A DNA stretch of 37,284 bases from an uncultured Prevotellaceae bacterium (GTDB lineage Bacteria > Bacteroidota > Bacteroidia > Bacteroidales > Muribaculaceae): assembly GCA_937904375.1 (NCBI GenBank), contig CALDIG010000218.1:1-37284 (forward strand), in the 5' to 3' direction. Position 1 is the stretch's first letter, and the number at the start of each line of letters is the position of its first letter. The position numbers and the translations under genes are program-made. Under the pieces are notes generated by a model. The model worked only from the letters and a program-made list of their open reading frames with translations. It did not search any database and had not been told where the DNA came from. Shown in pieces: positions 8,287-15,856 of this stretch.

Positions 8287-8845
8287 AATCATCCCATCCC
8301 AGCAGTTTTCGGGCGCGGGCGAAAAGCAATTTTTCTATCTTGCTCAGTCCCTCTCCGCCAGGTTCTGCATTGTGACCGTGGCTTGATACCGAGCGTCCAT
8401 CTGCTAATCTTGCGGCGAACGACCATGCATATCCGTCAAGGGGCTGAATTTCGGGCTCGTAGCTCACGCCATAGTCAAGCATCTTCTCCTCCTCGATTAT
8501 TGCCAACGCCTCCTTGAGAAGCTGCTCGCCGTCGTCTAATACAAACTCTTTCTCCTCGGTGACGGTGCCTCTTGTCGCAAGCACCACCTTGCCGTTCTTG
8601 CGCTCCAGGCGCACCTCTGCCACAGGTTGCATCATCATTCCCTGATGTTGATACTCCACCATGTCGAGACCGCATCGTTTGCATTGTTCGTTCTTAGTCT
8701 GCATGTTTTTACCGGTCTTTTTGTTTTTAACTGTTTTCTCTTTACGAGTTGTGCTGCGGCGTTTCTTGACCTTTGCCTCAGCAGTGAAAGTGCCGCCCAC
8801 CAGAGCCAGCGCAATCACCAATACTGTAATCTTTAAAATCTTCAT
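8285..8845 (-). CDS. Small exported protein of unknown function
   Basis: This 186-residue protein has a signal peptide at about residues 1-24. A very basic stretch (KVKKRRSTTRKEKTVKNKK) follows, then a CxxC pair (C55, C58) in QCKRCGLDMVEYQHQGMMM. The C-terminal half (FVLDDGEQLLKEALAII, DGYAWSFAARLADGRSVSSHG, GLSKIEKLLFARARKLLG) looks like one alpha/beta domain. I do not recognise the family. It is the last gene of a minus-strand run after the cobalamin adenosyltransferase (55-base gap). The single CxxC could hold metal or form a disulfide; neither is shown. Confidence 0.65.
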   Translation of the reverse strand: MKILKITVLVIALALVGGTFTAEAKVKKRRSTTRKEKTVKNKKTGKNMQTKNEQCKRCGLDMVEYQHQGMMMQPVAEVRLERKNGKVVLATRGTVTEEKEFVLDDGEQLLKEALAIIEEEKMLDYGVSYEPEIQPLDGYAWSFAARLADGRSVSSHGHNAEPGGEGLSKIEKLLFARARKLLGWDD

Positions 8846-8900
8846 AGTCAGTACTTCTTAAAATATTGATATTGGCTTCATTATTTTGTGAGAATAGCAA

Positions 8901-9461
8901 TCAGCAATTCTTGTCCCACACCACTTCTTCCACATTGTCTGACACATTGCAGTAGCGGGCGAGAATGAAGAAGAAGTCGCTCAGGCGGTTTAGGTAGCGC
9001 TGGGCTAGGGGATTGAGGGGCTGCCGGGTGGCTAGTGTCACCACGCGGCGCTCGGCGCGACGAGTGACGGTGCGGCAGATGTCGCAGCACACTGAGGCTT
9101 TGGTGCCTCCAGGCAGGATGAAGCCGCGCATGGGGGGCAGCTGTTCGTCGAGGGTGTCGATCATCGCCTCCACCGCTTTAACGTCGTCGTTGCTCAGGCC
9201 ATAAACGGGTGCCTCCACATCGTTATGCTCTGTGGCAAGATAAGCTCCAATGTTGAACAGTTTGTTCTGGATTTTGAATATTAGCTGCTCGATTTCATCA
9301 TTCGTGCCTTTAATGGCATTTGCCAGCATGCCGATGTGGGCGTTAAGCTCATCAACAGTGCCGTATGCCTCTACGCGGATGTCATCTTTTGCGACGCGCT
9401 GGCCGCCAACGAGTGAAGTGGTTCCTTTGTCACCTGTTAAGGTATATACTTTTGATTTCAT
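8901..9461 (-). CDS. ATP:cob(I)alamin adenosyltransferase, PduO type
   Basis: This 186-residue cytoplasmic enzyme is of normal length for the PduO/MMAB family. It transfers the adenosyl group of ATP to cob(I)alamin to make coenzyme B12. Key motifs are YTLTGDKGTTSLVGGQRV (ATP loop, residues 6-23), EAYGTVDELNAHIG (31-44), FILPGGTKASVCCDICRTV with RRAERR (114-139) and LNRLSDFFFILARY (157-170). No B12 biosynthesis or transport gene is next to it. It supplies cofactor for enzymes elsewhere, such as methylmalonyl-CoA mutase, which is common in this order. The gene sits within a minus-strand run with a LOG hydrolase upstream, separated by 45 bases of TAGAGTAGT-like repeats. Confidence 0.93.
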   Translation of the reverse strand: MKSKVYTLTGDKGTTSLVGGQRVAKDDIRVEAYGTVDELNAHIGMLANAIKGTNDEIEQLIFKIQNKLFNIGAYLATEHNDVEAPVYGLSNDDVKAVEAMIDTLDEQLPPMRGFILPGGTKASVCCDICRTVTRRAERRVVTLATRQPLNPLAQRYLNRLSDFFFILARYCNVSDNVEEVVWDKNC

Positions 9462-9506
9462 AGTTTAGTAGAGTAGTAAAATAGTTGAGTTGTAGAGTAG
9501 TAATAG

Positions 9507-10064
9507 TTATTTAGTGCTAATCGTTGAAAGTGTTGTGATTAGTTCTTGTGAGTTGTTGACTAGGATTGAGCTGGCAATGAGTGGGGAGCGCGAGAATTGC
9601 GACTGGGCGGTGAGCGCAAGTTGCTCGGCGATAGGCGAGTACATGCCGTTGTGATTGACCACGATGATGGGGCGGTTGCTACCTTGCTCCACGATACCCT
9701 CTACCATTAAATGCGAGAGTGTGGAAATCCACTCGTCGATGGTGCCCAGTCCGCCTGGCAGCACCACAAAGACATCGCCTAGGACAATCAGTCGTGACTT
9801 GCGGTCGTTGAGGTCACGGGCAAGCACAAGCTCGGTGCATAGCGGGTCGGCACGATGCGCAAAAAACTCGGGCACGATGCCCACAATGCTCTCGCAGCCA
9901 GCATCATGCGCCACTTGAGCAGTGATGTGCATGAGACCTGCGTTCACTCCGCCATAGACCAGCGAGTGAGAGCCTTCACCTATCCACCTGCCCAAATCGG
10001 CAGCGATGTCGGTAATCTCCCTCGGCAGGTCATTATTAGCTGAGCAATATACGACTATGTTCAT
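9507..10064 (-). CDS. LOG family / TIGR00730 Rossmann-fold nucleotide hydrolase
   Basis: This 185-residue protein has the LOG-family layout. It starts with a Rossmann strand (MNIVVYCSANND) and continues with LVYGGVNAGLMH (35-46), NDRKSRLI (86-93) and the signature PGGLGTIDE (103-111), which carries the catalytic glutamate. Characterised members cleave nucleoside 5'-monophosphates such as cytokinin riboside monophosphate to base plus ribose phosphate. In non-plant-associated bacteria the natural substrate is usually unknown. The gene starts 44 bases after the branching-enzyme stop and probably shares its transcript. Confidence 0.9.
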   Translation of the reverse strand: MNIVVYCSANNDLPREITDIAADLGRWIGEGSHSLVYGGVNAGLMHITAQVAHDAGCESIVGIVPEFFAHRADPLCTELVLARDLNDRKSRLIVLGDVFVVLPGGLGTIDEWISTLSHLMVEGIVEQGSNRPIIVVNHNGMYSPIAEQLALTAQSQFSRSPLIASSILVNNSQELITTLSTISTK

Positions 10065-10108
10065 TTTTCAGTGTAAAGTGAACTAATTGGGGACGGTTCT
10101 CTTTTAGT

Positions 10109-12163
10109 TCATTTTTTGTTCTTCTTTGTTTTCGTTTTCGTTTTAGGTTTTTGTGGCATCAATCGCAGGATGAGTGCCGAGCGTGCCGGGATATATAGCT
10201 TGAGCCATCCCAGTCCTGCACTGTCGTAGAGTGGGTCAGGCTGGGTGAGGTGCTTCACCTTGTCGTCAACGTTGCCATATCCGTCGTAACGTGGATTGTC
10301 GCTGTTAATCACGCCGTGATACTCTCCTGCCGGAGCGAGGAACCCGTAGTCGCTGAACGACTGCACCGGATTGAAGTTGAACACAAACACCAGGTCGCCA
10401 CGCATGAAAGCGAGAATCTGGTCGTCGTCCTTGTCCCAGAGTTTGCGGATGGGCAGCGCCTGGAAGTTGTGGACACCGCCAATGAGGTGCATCACATCGT
10501 TGTCCCAGTTGTTGAGGAACTGATACTTGAGGTCTTTGCGATCGACGAGGTCCCACTGCCTGCGGGCGTACTTATAACTCCATCCGTTGCCGTCGCGCGG
10601 GAAGTCGATCCACTCGGGATGTCCCCACTCGTTGCCCATGAAGTTGAGGTAGCCGCCGTTGATAGTCGATGCTGTAACGAGACGTATGAGCTTGTGCAGC
10701 GCAATGCCTCGGCTCACCACGCCATTGTCGTCGCCGGTCATCATGTGCCAGTACATCTCCTTGTCGATGAGGCGGAAGATGATGGTCTTGTCGCCAACCA
10801 ATGCCTGGTCGTGGCTCTCGGCGTAGGAGATAGTCTTCTCGTCGGCACGTCGGTTGGTGAGTTCCCAGAATATAGAGGTAGGCTTCCAGTGCTCGTCTTT
10901 CTGCTCCTTGATGGTCTTGATCCAATAGTCGGGAATACCCATCGCCATGCGGTAGTCAAAGCCTATGCCGCCGTCTTTCACCTTGCGTGCCAGTCCTGGC
11001 ATACCGCTCATCTCCTCGGCAATGGTGATGGCATGAGGATTTACTTCGTGGATGAGTTTGTTGGCAAGGGTGAGATAGGTGATGGCGTTGGTATCCTGAT
11101 TGCCGTTGTAGTAGTCCTCATATCCTCCAAACGCCTGACCCAGACCGTGGTTGTAGTAGAGCATCGACGTGACGCCATCGAAGCGGAAGCCGTCGAACTT
11201 GTACTCCTCGAGCCAGAACTTGCAGTTGCTCAGCAGGAAGTTGAGCACCGCGTTCTTGCCGTAGTCGAAGCACAGCGAGTCCCAGGCGGGATGCTCGCGC
11301 TTGCCGTCGCCATAGAAGTATAGGTCGTAGCTGCCGTCGAAGCGTCCCAGACCCTCCACCTCGTTTTTCACGGCGTGGGAGTGAACAATGTCCATAATCA
11401 CTGCTATGCCTCGCGAATGAGCGTCGTCGATGAGGTGCTTCAGCTCCTCGGGGGTGCCAAAGCGGCTCGATGCGGCATAGAAGCTCGACACGTGGTAGCC
11501 AAACGACCCATAGTAGGGATGCTCTTGAATCGCCATAATCTGGATGGCGTTGTAGCCGTCGTCGGCGATGCGAGGTAGGATATTCGTGCGGAATTCCTCG
11601 TAGGTGCCCACGCCCTCGCGGTTCTGAGCCATGCCTATGTGGCACTCATAAATGAGCAGCGGCTTCACATTGGGCTTGAAATTCTTTACTTGAAACTCAT
11701 ATTTCTCCTCGGGGTTCCACACCTGAGCCGAGAAAATCTTGGTGTTGTCATCTTGGACAACACGGGTTGCGTAGGCAGGAATGCGCTCGCCTTGACCGCC
11801 GTTCCAGTGGATAGAGAGCTTGAACAGGTCGCCGTGTTTCATGCCGCGGTCGGGTAGGGCGATTTCCCAGTTGCCGTTGTCGAGAGCTCGCATCTTGTAG
11901 GGCGCGCACTCGGTCCAGTTGTTGAAGTCGCCAATCACGAAAATCTCGGTGGCGCCGGGTGCCCACTCGCGTAGCACCCAGCCTTTGTCGGTGTGGTGCA
12001 GGCCGTAGTAGTTGTAGGCGTTGGCAAAATCTACCAGTGAGCCATTCTCGCCAGTGAGCTCTTTCTCTTTGTTCAAAAAATCGTTGTGACGCCCCACGAT
12101 GGCTTCCTCAAACGGTTCCAGCCAAGGGTCATCCTTGATGATGGAGAGTGTTTTTTTCTTCAT
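10109..12163 (-). CDS. glgB: 1,4-alpha-glucan branching enzyme (GH13, eukaryote-like type)
   Basis: This 684-residue cytoplasmic enzyme introduces alpha-1,6 branches into alpha-glucan. Residues of about 50-150 form a CBM48-type N-terminal domain (GWVLREWAPGATEIFVIGDF). The GH13 barrel carries DIVHSHAVKNEVEGLG (region I, from 258), GFRFDGVTSM (nucleophile D329), TIAEEMSGMPG (acid/base E383) and YAESHDQALVGDK (D452), so the catalytic set is intact. DIVHSHA and AEEMSGMP resemble the eukaryotic/Bacteroidetes branch rather than E. coli GlgB. The C-terminus is a lysine/threonine-rich run (KPKTKTKTKKNKK) encoded by repetitive DNA, likely disordered. It is the first gene of the run down to 8285; a perfect -7 element lies 46 bases upstream. 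No glgA or glgC is adjacent. Confidence 0.95.
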   Translation of the reverse strand: MKKKTLSIIKDDPWLEPFEEAIVGRHNDFLNKEKELTGENGSLVDFANAYNYYGLHHTDKGWVLREWAPGATEIFVIGDFNNWTECAPYKMRALDNGNWEIALPDRGMKHGDLFKLSIHWNGGQGERIPAYATRVVQDDNTKIFSAQVWNPEEKYEFQVKNFKPNVKPLLIYECHIGMAQNREGVGTYEEFRTNILPRIADDGYNAIQIMAIQEHPYYGSFGYHVSSFYAASSRFGTPEELKHLIDDAHSRGIAVIMDIVHSHAVKNEVEGLGRFDGSYDLYFYGDGKREHPAWDSLCFDYGKNAVLNFLLSNCKFWLEEYKFDGFRFDGVTSMLYYNHGLGQAFGGYEDYYNGNQDTNAITYLTLANKLIHEVNPHAITIAEEMSGMPGLARKVKDGGIGFDYRMAMGIPDYWIKTIKEQKDEHWKPTSIFWELTNRRADEKTISYAESHDQALVGDKTIIFRLIDKEMYWHMMTGDDNGVVSRGIALHKLIRLVTASTINGGYLNFMGNEWGHPEWIDFPRDGNGWSYKYARRQWDLVDRKDLKYQFLNNWDNDVMHLIGGVHNFQALPIRKLWDKDDDQILAFMRGDLVFVFNFNPVQSFSDYGFLAPAGEYHGVINSDNPRYDGYGNVDDKVKHLTQPDPLYDSAGLGWLKLYIPARSALILRLMPQKPKTKTKTKKNKK

Positions 12164-12208
12164 AATATATATTTATAATGTGTAGTCGATGAAAATCAAT
12201 GTTTGGTG

Positions 12209-12216
12209 CAAAAATA
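12209..12216 (-). promoter_or_regulatory. -7 element of the glgB promoter
   Basis: On the minus strand 12216-12209 reads TATTTTTG, a perfect TAnnTTTG match, 46 bases before the glgB ATG. A -33 TTTG is not clear. The 177-base gap is shared with the divergent acyl-CoA synthetase. Confidence 0.6.
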
Positions 12217-12340
12217 ACAAAAATCAATTACGTTTGCAACATTTTTTGCAGTTTTAGAAATTTTCTTTAATTTTGTGGGCTAAAACTAACGGTACGTTAT
12301 GTAAATTTCCACTATTGCAAAAAGATAACATCATTGCACC

Positions 12341-13999
12341 ATGATGAAAGAAAATACAATCAAGATTTTTGAGGAGAGCTTCCGCAACAATTGGGAGCTG
12401 CCGGCACTTAGTGACTACAACACCAAGCAAACTCTGACCTACGGCGACTTTGCTGAGCAGATTGCACGTTTACACATTATATATAAAGAGTGTGGCATCA
12501 GGCCCGGCGACAGGGTGGCGTTAATAGGTAAGAACACCCCCAGCTGGGTAGTGGTGTTCATTGGCACCATCACCTACGGAGCTGTGATTGTTCCCATCCT
12601 CCAGGAGTTTAACCCACGCGACGCCCAGCACATAATCAACCACAGTGAGGCGAGTCTGCTCTACGCCAGCAATGCGATATGGGAGTCGTTTGACTTCGAC
12701 AATATGCGTCACATCCGCGCCGCCATCTCGCTAGACAACGGCAAACTTTTAGCGCAGAAAGAAGAAGAGGATGTGGAGTCGGTACTCGAAAACATTGACG
12801 ACCTCATGCAGCAGGCTTATCCCAACGGCTTCACCGCCGCTTGTATCAACTACATTGAGCGCGGCAACGACGAGCTCATGGAGATCAACTACACCAGCGG
12901 CACCACCGGCTTCAGCAAGGGTGTGATGCTCACCGGCAATAACTTGGCGGGCAACATTGTGTATGGCATCAACTCGCAGCTGCATCGCCGTGGCACCCGT
13001 GGCGTGTCGTTCCTGCCGCTGGCTCACGCCTATGGCTGTGCCTTCGACATGCTCACCCCGCTCGCTGTGGGGTCACACATCACATTGCTGGGCCGCATCC
13101 CCGCCCCCAAGATTATTGTCAAGGCGATGCAGGAAATCAAGCCCCATTTGGTGATTTGTGTGCCTTTGGTGCTGGAGAAAATCTACAGCAAAATGATTGT
13201 ACCCATGATTAGCAAGACCAAGCTGCGCTGGGCACTGGCAGTGCCTTACCTTGACCGAAAGATTTATGACCAGATACGCAAACGCCTGATAGAGGCATTT
13301 GGCGGAGAGTTTGAGGAAGTGATAGTGGGTGGTGCTCCCTTCAATGCCGAGGTCGAGGAGTTTCTCTACAAAATCAAGTTCCCGTTCACCGTGGGCTACG
13401 GCATGACCGAGTGTGCCCCACTGGTGAGCCACACCCCGTGGCGCGAGTTCGTGCTGCACAGCGCGGGCCGTGTGCTTCCCGGCATCATGGAGTGCAAGAT
13501 TTTGAGCGACGACCCAGAGAACATCCCCGGTGAGATATGCATAAAAGGTGAGAACGTGATGAAGGGTTACTTCCACAACACCGAGGCCACCGACAAGGTG
13601 CTGCACGAGGACGGCTGGCTGCACACCGGCGACATGGGTACCCTGAGTGCCGACGGCACCGTCTTCATCCGTGGCCGCCTCAAGACCATGCTCTTGAGTG
13701 CCAACGGGCAGAATATCTACCCCGAGGAGATTGAGGCTAAGCTCAACAACATGCTCTATGTGAGTGAGAGCCTTGTGGTGGATCGTGACCACAAACTCAT
13801 TGCCCTCGTCTATCCCGACTACGACAGCATGGATCGCGATGGCTTCACGCGTGACCAGCTGCCGGCACACATGGAAACCGTTAAGGCTGAGCTCAACAAG
13901 CTCGTGGCACCCTACGAGCGCATTGCGCAAATCGAGATTATGGTCAACGAGTTTGAGAAGACACCTAAGCGAAGCATAAAGCGATTCCTCTATCGATAG
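12341..13999 (+). CDS. AMP-dependent long-chain acyl-CoA synthetase
   Basis: This 552-residue adenylate-forming enzyme activates a carboxylic acid, most likely a long-chain fatty acid, to acyl-CoA through an acyl-AMP. Motifs are complete: YTSGTTGFSKG (184-194, phosphate loop), LPLAHAYG, VGYGMTECAPL (acyl-AMP motif), DGWLHTGDMG with the binding aspartate, GRLKTMLLSANGQNIYP, and a C-terminal KTPKRSIKRFLY holding the catalytic lysine region. Length and motifs fit the FadD-like family. Two adjacent ATG codons (12341 and 12344) could start it. It stands alone and is divergent from glgB. Chain-length preference cannot be read from sequence. Confidence 0.92.
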   Translation: MMKENTIKIFEESFRNNWELPALSDYNTKQTLTYGDFAEQIARLHIIYKECGIRPGDRVALIGKNTPSWVVVFIGTITYGAVIVPILQEFNPRDAQHIINHSEASLLYASNAIWESFDFDNMRHIRAAISLDNGKLLAQKEEEDVESVLENIDDLMQQAYPNGFTAACINYIERGNDELMEINYTSGTTGFSKGVMLTGNNLAGNIVYGINSQLHRRGTRGVSFLPLAHAYGCAFDMLTPLAVGSHITLLGRIPAPKIIVKAMQEIKPHLVICVPLVLEKIYSKMIVPMISKTKLRWALAVPYLDRKIYDQIRKRLIEAFGGEFEEVIVGGAPFNAEVEEFLYKIKFPFTVGYGMTECAPLVSHTPWREFVLHSAGRVLPGIMECKILSDDPENIPGEICIKGENVMKGYFHNTEATDKVLHEDGWLHTGDMGTLSADGTVFIRGRLKTMLLSANGQNIYPEEIEAKLNNMLYVSESLVVDRDHKLIALVYPDYDSMDRDGFTRDQLPAHMETVKAELNKLVAPYERIAQIEIMVNEFEKTPKRSIKRFLYR

Positions 14000-14193
14000 G
14001 CTTTTTTTACAAAAAATCGGGCTTTTTTCTATTATATTGATTTGTAAACAATATTTAACACAATATTAAATAAAGCAAAATTTCTTTATTTAAAACTCTG
14101 ATAATTTGGACTTTAAAAATATATAATTTGGTAAATATGTGTTAAAATTGTATTTTTTGAAAAAAAAAACGATAAAAAAAAGTTCAAAAAAGA

Positions 14194-14223
14194 TTTGCAT
14201 ATAAATTTTTTGCTATAAATTTG
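14194..14223 (+). promoter_or_regulatory. Promoter of the repeat lipoprotein
   Basis: TTTG at 14194-14197 and TAAATTTG at 14216-14223 are separated by 18 bases, an excellent Bacteroidetes promoter. It fixes the gene start at 14296, because an in-frame start at 14221 would lie inside the promoter. The gap from 14000 is otherwise very AT-rich, with nothing else seen. Confidence 0.75.
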
Positions 14224-14295
14224 CACCGTTTTTCGAAACAACCAAAAAGAAAATTATTTATTGTTTTATTATTTAATCTATTAAAATTTTTAGAA

Positions 14296-14571
14296 ATGAA
14301 AAAGTTAGTTTTATTAGTTGCTGTTATCGCTAGCGTAGCTCTGTTCTCTTGCACTGGTACTGAGGGTAGCAAGAAGAGTTCTGATTCTGTAGCTTCTCAG
14401 CCCTCAAACACTGAGACTACTGTTTCTACTCCAGAGAATCAACCCTCAAACACTGAGACTACTGTTTCTACTCCAGAGAATCAGCCCTCAGTAACAGAGG
14501 AGCAGCCCTCAACAGCTGAGAATCAGCCCTCTGTAACAGAGGAGCAGCCTTCACCAGCTCAGGCTCAATAA
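14296..14571 (+). CDS. Small lipoprotein with Glu/Gln/Pro/Ser/Thr-rich repeats
   Basis: This 91-residue protein begins MKKLVLLVAVIASVALFSC, a lipoprotein signal ending in the lipobox LFSC (C19). The mature part lacks hydrophobic residues and is made of repeats. A 14-residue unit (QPSNTETTVSTPEN) occurs twice, then QPSVTEEQPSTAEN and QPSVTEEQPSPAQAQ. The first two units are encoded by near-perfect 42-bp tandem repeats. A disordered, membrane-tethered spacer or surface-exposed tail is likely. I do not recognise a family. A strong promoter and terminator make it a single-gene transcript, perhaps abundantly expressed. Confidence 0.75.
   Translation: MKKLVLLVAVIASVALFSCTGTEGSKKSSDSVASQPSNTETTVSTPENQPSNTETTVSTPENQPSVTEEQPSTAENQPSVTEEQPSPAQAQ
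14400..14564 (+). repeat. Tandem 42-bp repeats in the lipoprotein gene
   Basis: The segment starting CCCTCAAACACTGAGACTAC is repeated 42 bases later with at most one or two changes. Diverged copies of the CAGCCCTCAGTAACAGAGG type follow. Such direct repeats can gain or lose units by slippage while keeping frame (42 = 14 codons). Confidence 0.85.
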
Positions 14572-14594
14572 TAGCGACTAGCTAAAAAGCTTTG

Positions 14595-14631
14595 AAGCTG
14601 TTTTCCACGCATGTGGAGAGCAGCTTTTTTT
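14595..14631 (+). terminator. Intrinsic terminator of the lipoprotein gene
   Basis: AAGCTGTTTTCCAC pairs with GTGGAGAGCAGCTT (14 bp with two G-U pairs, loop GCAT), followed by a T-run to 14631. Confidence 0.85.
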
Positions 14632-14725
14632 GTGTTTTGTAAAAAAACAGATGATAAAGCGTGATTATCAGTTTTTTTACTATTTTTGTAGCAAATAATA
14701 AAACTATAACAAAAAAATAGAGCTT

Positions 14726-14992
14726 ATGAATAAATTAACTAACAGCATTATGCAGCTAGTTGTTAGTTTGATGGTTGTACTTAGTCCCGCATCGCTATGG
14801 GCGACAGTAGGCGACGTGAATGGAGACAATGACGTCACAGTTGCCGACGTCACAGCCATCTATAACTATCTGCTCAACAATGACCAGACCTTCGTTGCCA
14901 CTAGCGATGTTGACGGCGATGGCTCAATCACTGTTGCCGACGTGACGTTCATCTGCAACATCCTGCTCGGAAACGTGGTCATAGATAACTAG
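14726..14992 (+). CDS. Stand-alone exported dockerin-like protein
   Basis: This 88-residue protein is only a signal peptide (MNKLTNSIMQLVVSLMVVLS...LWA) plus a dockerin-like pair of calcium-binding loops. The loops are GDVNGDNDVTVADVTAIYNY (about 29-48) and SDVDGDGSITVADVTFICN (about 61-79), matching the C-terminal modules of the amidase and amylase in this window. Dockerins bind cohesins in cellulosomes, but no cohesin is visible and the role in gut Bacteroidales is unclear. The gene may be a truncated remnant whose catalytic part was lost, since decayed coding sequence follows directly (15015-15128). It may also be a genuine small adaptor. GTG/ATG choices upstream do not change the reading. 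Confidence 0.65.
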   Translation: MNKLTNSIMQLVVSLMVVLSPASLWATVGDVNGDNDVTVADVTAIYNYLLNNDQTFVATSDVDGDGSITVADVTFICNILLGNVVIDN

Positions 14993-15014
14993 GAAGAACT
15001 CTTCAACCGTTGCT

Positions 15015-15128
15015 ATGCCACCTTGCGCAGCGAGGAGCCAATTACCCGCTACGGCAGGCATCTACAAGGTGTATTTCAACGACATCACAGGATGCTACCT
15101 GTTCACGCCCACAACCTCTCAATATTAA
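15015..15128 (+). pseudogene. Remnant of the C-terminus of a surface-protein gene (SusE/SusF-like?)
   Basis: In a frame different from the dockerin gene, this stretch encodes LPATAGIYKVYFNDITGCYL and ends FTPTTSQY at a TAA (15126-15128). The GIYKVYFNDITG pattern resembles the last beta-hairpin of SusE/SusF-type or related Bacteroidales outer-membrane binding modules. There is no plausible start or upstream domain, so it looks like the tail of a deleted gene. The match is from memory of the family pattern and is not certain. Confidence 0.4.
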
Positions 15129-15150
15129 TAACACATCCTCTATACCCCAC

Positions 15151-15188
15151 AAAATGCGTCTCGGTAATCACCTGCCGAGACGCATTTT
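15151..15188 (+). terminator. Strong intrinsic terminator
   Basis: AAAATGCGTCTCGG (15151-15164) pairs perfectly with 15175-15188 (14 bp), with A- and T-runs on each side. It ends transcription before the sigma-factor promoter and was probably the terminator of the lost gene at 15015-15128. Confidence 0.9.
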
Positions 15189-15223
15189 ATGAGAAAAAAA
15201 TTTTTTTTCAAAAAATGATGCAG

Positions 15224-15231
15224 TAATTTTG
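15224..15231 (+). promoter_or_regulatory. -7 element of the sigma-factor operon
   Basis: TAATTTTG matches TAnnTTTG, 20 bases before the ATG at 15251. A T/A-rich tract occupies the -33 position. Confidence 0.55.
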
Positions 15232-15250
15232 CACCTTCGGTGTTTATATA

Positions 15251-15856
15251 ATGCTCATCATGATGAAAGAACGAGATATTTGTCGTGGATGCAAGCGGGG
15301 CAATGCTGTTGCTCAGCGTGAGCTATATGATAGGTACTCGCCTAATCTGTTGGCTGTTATCTATAGATATGTGGGCAATGACGACGATGCCAAAGACGTG
15401 CTGCACGACACCTTCGTTAAAGCTTACACCATGATTGACAGCTTCGCGTGGGCAGGGGATGGGTCGTTGCAGGCGTGGCTCACACGCATCGCCGTGAATA
15501 CCGCTCTCAATTTCCTGCGGAGTCGCAAGCGGCTGAGCGCATTGACTATTGACACCGCCGACCTCGACGACCCGCCGCCCGAAATGATGGAGGAGGCTAC
15601 AGTGACCGAAGTCAACAGCCTCGATGCCAGCACCATCCTCGAGATGGTGGCAGAGCTGCCCGACGGCTACCGCACAGTGTTCAACCTCTACTGCCTCGAC
15701 GGTTATTCCCACCGTGAGATTGCCGAGCAGCTTGGCATTAACGAGAAGTCATCATCATCGCAGCTGGCGAGAGCAAAAGCTCTACTGGCACAGAAGATTA
15801 AGAATTACATTAACGAGCACAACAATTACAACCACTATGAGCAACAATATAAATAA
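15251..15856 (+). CDS. ECF-type RNA polymerase sigma factor
   Basis: This 201-residue protein has the two-domain ECF layout. Region 2 (about residues 23-90) includes LYDRYSPNLLAVIYRYVGND and AKDVLHDTFVKAY, then AWLTRIAVNTALNFLRSRKR for -10 recognition. Region 4 (about 132-185) has ELPDGYRTVFNLYCLDGYS, HREIAEQLGI and SSSSQLARAKALL, the helix-turn-helix for the -35 element. Starts at 15251, 15260 or 15263 are all possible; the first is kept. The gene end overlaps the next start by 20 bases, which suggests translational coupling with a membrane partner that probably controls it. The regulon is unknown. Confidence 0.92.
   Translation: MLIMMKERDICRGCKRGNAVAQRELYDRYSPNLLAVIYRYVGNDDDAKDVLHDTFVKAYTMIDSFAWAGDGSLQAWLTRIAVNTALNFLRSRKRLSALTIDTADLDDPPPEMMEEATVTEVNSLDASTILEMVAELPDGYRTVFNLYCLDGYSHREIAEQLGINEKSSSSQLARAKALLAQKIKNYINEHNNYNHYEQQYK

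Noticed and set aside
10118..10152. Frameshift at the GlgB C-terminus
   Set aside because: The KTKTKTKK tail comes from simple repeats, but the catalytic and C-terminal domains are complete before it. It is a plausible disordered extension.
10250..11323. Long open frame (357 codons) on the plus strand opposite glgB
   Set aside because: It is antisense to a complete, motif-rich enzyme in codon-aligned phase. Valine/alanine-rich antisense frames arise from GC codon bias. Similar shadows at 920-1723, 4481-5275, 6029-6916, 13073-13930, 19110-19952 and 28101-29090 were left out for the same reason.
14221..14295. Upstream in-frame start for the repeat lipoprotein
   Set aside because: It lies inside the -7 element and would place 25 residues before a perfect lipoprotein signal.
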